Source of the DNA: Sulfurospirillum sp001602955
Lineage (GTDB): Bacteria; Campylobacterota; Campylobacteria; Campylobacterales; Sulfurospirillaceae
Reading direction: 5' to 3'
DNA: 64,000 nt
NCBI GenBank assembly: GCA_001602955.1
Contig: LVAC01000022.1
Span: 124,001-188,000, forward strand
The position numbers were made by a program, and so were the translations under genes. Of this stretch, positions 59,154-64,000 are shown in pieces. The notes beneath the pieces are model-generated. The model was not told the DNA's origin, did no database searches, and was given only the letters and a program-made list of their open reading frames with translations. The stretch's first letter is position 1. The number at the start of each line of letters is the position of its first letter.

Positions 59154-60347
59154 TTAACGGTGAACCGATTTGATTTTTTCCAACCACTCGTTTAAAGTCT
59201 TTTCAAACCCTATCGGCAAATTTCGATAAAAATGAAGCGGTTTTTCACTGTAGCTTTGCTCGACCCAACCGCCGAAATCGTGCGGATACAAATACCCTTT
59301 AGGTGAAGGACTTTTAAGATGTTCCGGAACCGTTAACGCCTTTTCGTTTTTGACATACGATAACGCATCGTTAATCGCCTGATAGGCACTGTTCGATTTA
59401 GGACTACATGCAAGGTAGATCAAGCATTGCGATAAAATAATACGCGCCTCGGGATAACCGATCTTACTCACGGCCGTTAGCGTACTGGCAGCGAGATTTA
59501 AAGCGTTAGGATTAGCGTTACCAATATCTTCGCTTGCAAGAATGATCAATCTCCGCGCAATAAAGTCGGGACTTTCCCCGCCGTCTATTAAACGTGCTAG
59601 ATAATAAAGTGCCGCATCGACGTCTGAACCTCTCACGCTTTTAATCATAGCACTAATGAGATTATAATGTGTGTTATCTGAGCTCACGCCGTCTTTGAGC
59701 GCACTCGGTCGCAACGATTTTAGCGTTTCAAGGCTGACATGTAAATCGACTTTCAGTGCAAATTCCAAAAGGTTTAAAAGCGATCTGCTATCGCCGGCAC
59801 TGGAACTTACGAGGTAATTCAACGCATCTTCGTCAATCGTACATGTCACGACATTTCGTACGCGCTCGACGATAGCACACAAATCCGATTCTTCTAACGG
59901 ATAAAACTCAAATAACATCATCCGTGAGCGAATACCCGAGCTTAGGACGAAGTATGGATTTTCGGTTGATGCTCCGATAAGAATCATCTCGTGATTCTCC
60001 ATCGGCAATAACAAAACCTCTTGCTGTGTTTTAGAAAGACGATGAATTTCATCGATAAAAATTAACGGTTTTTGCAAAGCGTTTTTATACTGTGAAAGAA
60101 TTTTACGAATCTCTTCGACTTTAATACTGGTGGCGTCGAGCTCAAAAAAAGGCAAATCCAACTCATTCGCGACGATACGCGCTAAGGTCGTTTTCCCTAC
60201 TCCTGCCGGACCGAAGAAGAGAGCATGGCTCATCGATCCTGCTTTTAACAGTTTGAAAAAAGGGCTGTTTTTTGCACTTAAGTGTTTTTGTCCGGCTAAC
60301 TCTTCAATGCGTTTCGGGCGAAAGAAGAGGGCAAAGTTATTGATCAT
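59154..60347 (-). CDS. rarA: Replication-associated recombination ATPase RarA
   Basis: AAA+ ATPase (MgsA/RarA), 397 residues, acting at stalled replication forks. Walker A GPAGVGKTT at about 45-53, Walker B IFIDEIHRL, sensor GASTENPYF. The C-terminal tetramerisation domain has GWVEQSYSEKPLHFYR, with the typical PHDFGGW. Overlaps the pseudouridine synthase gene by 11 bp. Confidence 0.95.
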   Translation of the reverse strand: MINNFALFFRPKRIEELAGQKHLSAKNSPFFKLLKAGSMSHALFFGPAGVGKTTLARIVANELDLPFFELDATSIKVEEIRKILSQYKNALQKPLIFIDEIHRLSKTQQEVLLLPMENHEMILIGASTENPYFVLSSGIRSRMMLFEFYPLEESDLCAIVERVRNVVTCTIDEDALNYLVSSSAGDSRSLLNLLEFALKVDLHVSLETLKSLRPSALKDGVSSDNTHYNLISAMIKSVRGSDVDAALYYLARLIDGGESPDFIARRLIILASEDIGNANPNALNLAASTLTAVSKIGYPEARIILSQCLIYLACSPKSNSAYQAINDALSYVKNEKALTVPEHLKSPSPKGYLYPHDFGGWVEQSYSEKPLHFYRNLPIGFEKTLNEWLEKIKSVHR

Positions 60348-61128
60348 CGCCCTTGGTATCCTGTTTCACGTATTCAAGATAATCGCGTAAAGCATTATAC
60401 TCGCTTGCATTAAAAAAACGATGTTTTCCCGGCTTCAACGTTCCTAAGTCGACTTTGCCGTAACTCACGCGTTTGAGATCTACGACATCCACGTCGAAAT
60501 ATCCAAAAAAGCGTCTCAGTTCTCTGTTTTTTCCTTCGTTAATCGTCACTTTAAGCGTCGAAAACGTCGGCGAATTTTTAATAATACGATACGCTAAAAA
60601 CGGCGCAAACTCCATGGAATGAATCTCACTCTTGGCATGCCCGCCTTTTCGAGCATCGTCCAATTTCAATCCCTCTTGCATCGCTTTTTCCATCGCTAAC
60701 GTAATCGCTCCATTGATTTTAACGTAATAAACCCGCTCCAAATCGCCGTGCATTAACGCCGAAACCACGGTAGGAGAATCACACAGAAGCAAAAGTCCTT
60801 CACTGGCAAAATCAAGTCTTCCGACGCTTAAATAATGCCCGAATTTCGACGGAAGCGAATCATAAACCGTCTTGCGTCCGCGATCGTCTTTTTTACTTAC
60901 CAATTCACCTTTGGGTTTATGGTATACGATAACCGAATAGCCGTGCTTTTCAAAAAGCGCATTACCTTTAATTTCAATCTTGTTTTTAAAGCTCACTTGC
61001 ATCGAAAGATCGTCTACGACTTTACCGTCAACTTTTACTAAGCCGTCTTTGATCAATTGATCTGCTTCGCGTCGCGAGTAGTGCGTGTTGTGGGAAATCA
61101 TCTTATTGAGTCGCATTAATTCTATCAT
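60337..61128 (-). CDS. RluB/RsuA-family pseudouridine synthase
   Basis: Modifies a uridine in ribosomal RNA. 263 residues. N-terminal S4 domain (MRLNKMISHNTHYSRREADQLI and KVDGKVV) and catalytic domain with VGRLDFASEGLLLL, whose Asp is the nucleophile, and INEGKNRELRRFFGY. RluB-like (23S) is most likely; the target site is not certain. ATGA overlap with kdsD upstream. Confidence 0.9.
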   Translation of the reverse strand: MIELMRLNKMISHNTHYSRREADQLIKDGLVKVDGKVVDDLSMQVSFKNKIEIKGNALFEKHGYSVIVYHKPKGELVSKKDDRGRKTVYDSLPSKFGHYLSVGRLDFASEGLLLLCDSPTVVSALMHGDLERVYYVKINGAITLAMEKAMQEGLKLDDARKGGHAKSEIHSMEFAPFLAYRIIKNSPTFSTLKVTINEGKNRELRRFFGYFDVDVVDLKRVSYGKVDLGTLKPGKHRFFNASEYNALRDYLEYVKQDTKGDDQ

Positions 61129-62090
61129 TTTATCCCCGCTTCTACCAATTGGTGAATGTGCAATACGCCCTCTAGCTTACCTTGTTTATCGGTAATCGCA
61201 AGCAATTGTATTTTGTATTTTTCGATCAATGCCAACGCATCGCTTGCAAGGATCGCCGCATCGTCGATCGTTTTAGGCTGCTTCGTTGCATATTCGTACG
61301 CATACGCATCCATACGGAAATCGTCTCGCATTAAAGCACGTCGTAAATCACCGTCGCTTAAAACGGCTAACAACGTATGGTCGCAATCCGTAATCAGTAC
61401 ATTGCCTAGACGTCCTTCGCTCATAGCAATAATCGCCTCTTTCAATTTTGTTTTTTCAGAAATAACGGGTAACTCACTCGTGAGCATCAAATCTTTCACT
61501 TTGACAAACAAACGTTTGCCGAGACTTCCGCCCGGATGAAACGACGCAAAATCCTCTTTTTTAAAATTCTTCTGTTTCATCAGGCAAACGGCTAACGCAT
61601 CTCCTAGCGCTAACGTCAGCGTTGTCGAACATGTAGGAGCAGCATCGAGAGGACATGCTTCTTTTTCGATGTGTAATGGGATAAAAATATCGCTGTAACG
61701 TCCCAATGACGACTCTTTTGAGCGCGCCATACCGATCAGGGGAATTTCGAAACGTTTGATATGCGGCAAAATTTTAATCAATTCTTCACTCTCACCGCTA
61801 TAACTGATGGCTAACACGGCATCTTCTTTACCGATCATACCCAAATCTCCGTGCATGGCTTCGGTCGGATGTAAAAAGAAACTGCTCGTTCCCGTACTCG
61901 CAAGCGTTGCGGCAATTTTTGCACCGATCAATCCACTTTTTCCAACCCCCGTTACGATCAGCTTTCCTTTAATCTTCGCTATCGCAGACGTTGCTTCATT
62001 GATCTCTGTCCCGATATGCGCGGCCGTGTTTAAAAGCTCTTTGGCTTCCAATTCTAATACTTCTTTAGCTATCGCTTGAAAATCTTGCAT
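61125..62090 (-). CDS. kdsD: Arabinose-5-phosphate isomerase KdsD/KpsF
   Basis: Converts ribulose-5-phosphate to arabinose-5-phosphate, the first step to Kdo of LPS. 321 residues. SIS domain with VTGVGKSGLIGAKIAATLASTGT and DAVLAISYSGESEEL, followed by two CBS domains (about 200-320) with LMLTSELPVIS and GNVLITDCD. Lies 8 bp after rnj, as in Helicobacter. Confidence 0.95.
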   Translation of the reverse strand: MQDFQAIAKEVLELEAKELLNTAAHIGTEINEATSAIAKIKGKLIVTGVGKSGLIGAKIAATLASTGTSSFFLHPTEAMHGDLGMIGKEDAVLAISYSGESEELIKILPHIKRFEIPLIGMARSKESSLGRYSDIFIPLHIEKEACPLDAAPTCSTTLTLALGDALAVCLMKQKNFKKEDFASFHPGGSLGKRLFVKVKDLMLTSELPVISEKTKLKEAIIAMSEGRLGNVLITDCDHTLLAVLSDGDLRRALMRDDFRMDAYAYEYATKQPKTIDDAAILASDALALIEKYKIQLLAITDKQGKLEGVLHIHQLVEAGIK

Positions 62091-62098
62091 CGGCGATC

Positions 62099-64000
62099 CT
62101 ACATCATGAAAATCGTCGGAACGATTGTCGGATATTTTTTCATCTGGCGATAGATATGTTTGCGAACGACTTGTCGTACTTCGTTTTCAAGGGCGCGCGC
62201 ATTTTCCAGTAGCTCTTTTTTGGCATTGGCAATAAATTGATCGATCACACCTTCCATCTCTATCGAGAAAGCTTTATCGTCTTTATCCGGTACAAGTCCG
62301 TAACTGATAATTTTCGGCTTTGCAATCAGTTTGTGCTCGCTTTTATCGATTTGAATGACGAGCATCACGAGTCCGGCTTCCGCTAACTTTTGTCGGTCAA
62401 TAACGACATCATCGGCAATTTGCTCATTGACTTGGTTATCGATAAAGACCTTACCCGTTTTAATCGTTTTGATTTTTTTCATATATTTGCCGCACAATTC
62501 CACTTGATCGCCGTCACTCATCAAATAGATATTACGCTCCGGAATACCGCATTGCATTGCCGTTTCTTTGTGTTTGGTAATATGATTGTATTCGCCGTGA
62601 ACCGGAAGGAAAAACTTCGGTTTGACCAAGCGGAGAATCAATTTTTGCTCTTCTTGCGCAGCATGTCCGCTCACGTGAATTTCGCTAAAATCTTGGTATG
62701 CTACGTTTGCACCGCTTTTTAATAAAAAGTTTAACACCTTAGAGACGCTGCCTTCGTTACCGGGAATCGCTTTAGCGGAGATAATAATTTGATCGGTCGG
62801 TTTAATCTTTACATGTCGATGTTCATCCGTCGCCATACGATACAAGGCGCTCATCGTCTCGCCTTGGCTTCCCGTCGTAACGATTAAAACGTCTTTATCG
62901 TTATGCTTATTCACTTCATGCGGATCGATAAAAATACTTTTATCCAACTGAATATACCCTAGATCAATCGCGGTAAAGAGGTTGCGTTCCATCGACCTTC
63001 CGATCACACAGACTTTGCGTCCGTATTTTAAACCGTAATCAATCGCTTGATAGACCCTATGGATATTCGATGAAAACGTAGACATTATCACCCGTCCCTT
63101 GGACTTTGCAAAGATAGAATCAAACGTTTTCCCGACCGTACTTTCGCTACGCGTAATACCTTCTTTATAAGAGTTGGTACTATCGCTCATTAAGCACAAT
63201 ACGCCTTTTTCGCCGTATGCCGCAAAACGGTTCAAATCGGTTACATACCCGTCAATCGGCGTATGATCGATTTTAAAGTCTCCCGTATGAATAATCGTTC
63301 CGGCTTCTGTCGTAATTGCCAATGCGGAAGCGTCGATAATCGAGTGCGTAATATGGATCCATTCGATTTCGAATTCGCCGATTTTATAGAGTTTACGCTT
63401 TTCGACCGGACGAAAATACTTCTTATACGCTTTTAAACCGTGTTCGTCAAATTTGTTTGAAATCATTCCCAACGGCAACGGCGTTGCGTAAAGCGGAAAC
63501 TGCATCTCTTTAAAAAGATACGATATGGCTCCGATATGATCTTCGTGCGCATGTGAAATAATAATTCCAGCTATTTTTTTCTTAATTTGTCTCAAATAAC
63601 TAAAATCGGGTACCAAAATATCTACGCCGTGCATATCTTCACTTGGAAAACTCATACCGACATCCAATACGATTGCTGAAGTGTCGGTCTCAAAGACGCA
63701 AATATTGCCGCCGATTTCGCCGAGGCCTCCCAACGGAGTGATTTTGATCTTTCCTTTGGAGTTTTGCTCAACGATAGAGGCTTTATTCAAGCGCTCTTTG
63801 TGCATTTTTTGATTTGCTTCAATCGCTTTTTTTATATCGCGCTGCCACGGTTCGTTACCGTCGATCGAAGGCGTTTGCGTTTTCGCTTTATTACGTCTAC
63901 GGTTATTGGTCTTCGGTTTGCTCTCGCCGACATTTGGCTGTGCGCTACCATTTTCGGTTTGCTCTACTGCCGTTTGGTCTTGCCCTGAATGCGGTTGCGC
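62099..64000 (-). CDS. rnj: Ribonuclease J with N-terminal extension (5' truncated by window)
   Basis: Metallo-beta-lactamase RNase with endo- and 5'-exonuclease activity, the main RNA decay enzyme of Helicobacter. ISHAHEDHIGAI is the zinc motif, followed by HTGDFKIDHTP and the beta-CASP stretch. The frame stays open past the ATG at 63805 to the window edge, reading a hydrophilic, Asn/Arg/Gln-rich tail (TNNRRRNKAKTQ). This matches the long N-terminal extension known in Helicobacter RNase J, so 63805 is internal and the true start lies beyond 64000. The gene leads a run with kdsD, rluB-like and rarA. Confidence 0.94.
   Translation of the reverse strand, partial: AQPHSGQDQTAVEQTENGSAQPNVGESKPKTNNRRRNKAKTQTPSIDGNEPWQRDIKKAIEANQKMHKERLNKASIVEQNSKGKIKITPLGGLGEIGGNICVFETDTSAIVLDVGMSFPSEDMHGVDILVPDFSYLRQIKKKIAGIIISHAHEDHIGAISYLFKEMQFPLYATPLPLGMISNKFDEHGLKAYKKYFRPVEKRKLYKIGEFEIEWIHITHSIIDASALAITTEAGTIIHTGDFKIDHTPIDGYVTDLNRFAAYGEKGVLCLMSDSTNSYKEGITRSESTVGKTFDSIFAKSKGRVIMSTFSSNIHRVYQAIDYGLKYGRKVCVIGRSMERNLFTAIDLGYIQLDKSIFIDPHEVNKHNDKDVLIVTTGSQGETMSALYRMATDEHRHVKIKPTDQIIISAKAIPGNEGSVSKVLNFLLKSGANVAYQDFSEIHVSGHAAQEEQKLILRLVKPKFFLPVHGEYNHITKHKETAMQCGIPERNIYLMSDGDQVELCGKYMKKIKTIKTGKVFIDNQVNEQIADDVVIDRQKLAEAGLVMLVIQIDKSEHKLIAKPKIISYGLVPDKDDKAFSIEMEGVIDQFIANAKKELLENARALENEVRQVVRKHIYRQMKKYPTIVPTIFMM

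Noticed and set aside
1..64000. CRISPR array, prophage or insertion sequence
   Set aside because: No regularly spaced direct repeats, no phage structural or transposase genes, and gene density and strand runs are normal throughout.

Overview
The window looks like chromosomal DNA of a free-living respiratory Campylobacterota (Epsilonproteobacteria), most like Sulfurospirillum. The genus is an inference. The evidence is an rpsU / UPF0323 lipoprotein / glutathionylspermidine-synthase-like / D-2-hydroxyacid dehydrogenase / yajQ neighbourhood known from Campylobacter, a detached FlhB C-terminal protein (FlhX type), an RNase J with a long N-terminal extension, many small c-type cytochromes, ccoG, and histidine kinases with HELN-type H-boxes. 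Genes are dense, with many 4-bp ATGA/GTGA/TTGA overlaps. I see no prophage, insertion sequence, rRNA or CRISPR array, and one tRNA.

Layout. 1-2.3 kb: zinc importer znuABC (znuA cut by the window edge). 2.3-6.7 kb: EamA exporter, a monoheme cytochrome c, a secreted haem-less Cys protein, and a polar amino-acid ABC importer. 6.7-10.4 kb (minus): PilZ protein, a histidine kinase/response regulator pair, pyrC. 10.5-13.1 kb: aldo/keto reductase, then amtB and a P-II gene. 13.2-17.2 kb (minus): a tight operon of periplasmic binding protein, histidine kinase, response regulator and secreted cyclophilin. 17.3-23.8 kb: methyltransferase, Gly/Tyr-Arg-rich secreted protein, MFS, chemoreceptor, MarC, a MarR/acetyltransferase pair with a clear promoter-operator, and secreted MsrA. 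23.9-27.3 kb: an Mla-type lipid transport operon. 27.3-32.7 kb: a respiratory block of DUF1104-like protein, response regulator, histidine kinase and two small cytochromes c, convergent with a two-gene bd-family oxidase carrying its own haem c domain. 32.9-35.5 kb: malate synthase G and diacylglycerol kinase, followed by a 333-bp stretch holding a frameshifted gene relic. 35.9-40.5 kb: the rpsU-to-yajQ block. 40.7-44.2 kb: a resolvase-like regulator lacking catalytic residues, ccoG, a TDT/SLAC1 permease and a lipoprotein. 44.3-47.5 kb: tRNA-Val-thrS-infC-rpmI-rplT. 47.6-64 kb: lspA-glmM, a K+ channel with its DUF6394-like partner, rpsT-prfA, coaE-dapF-bax, purM-elyC-like, and rnj-kdsD-rluB-rarA followed by fliK-like-flhX.

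Themes. Respiration and redox sensing dominate: four c-type haem proteins, a bd-family oxidase, ccoG, and two paralogous HELN-type two-component systems, one of them inside the cytochrome cluster. The best candidates for under-described biology are the 27.3-32.7 kb respiratory block, the binding-protein/kinase/regulator/cyclophilin operon, the recombinase-derived regulator in front of ccoG, and a dispersed palindrome (core ACATGTAA) that occurs far more often than chance in coding and intergenic DNA and frames the marR/acetyltransferase unit.
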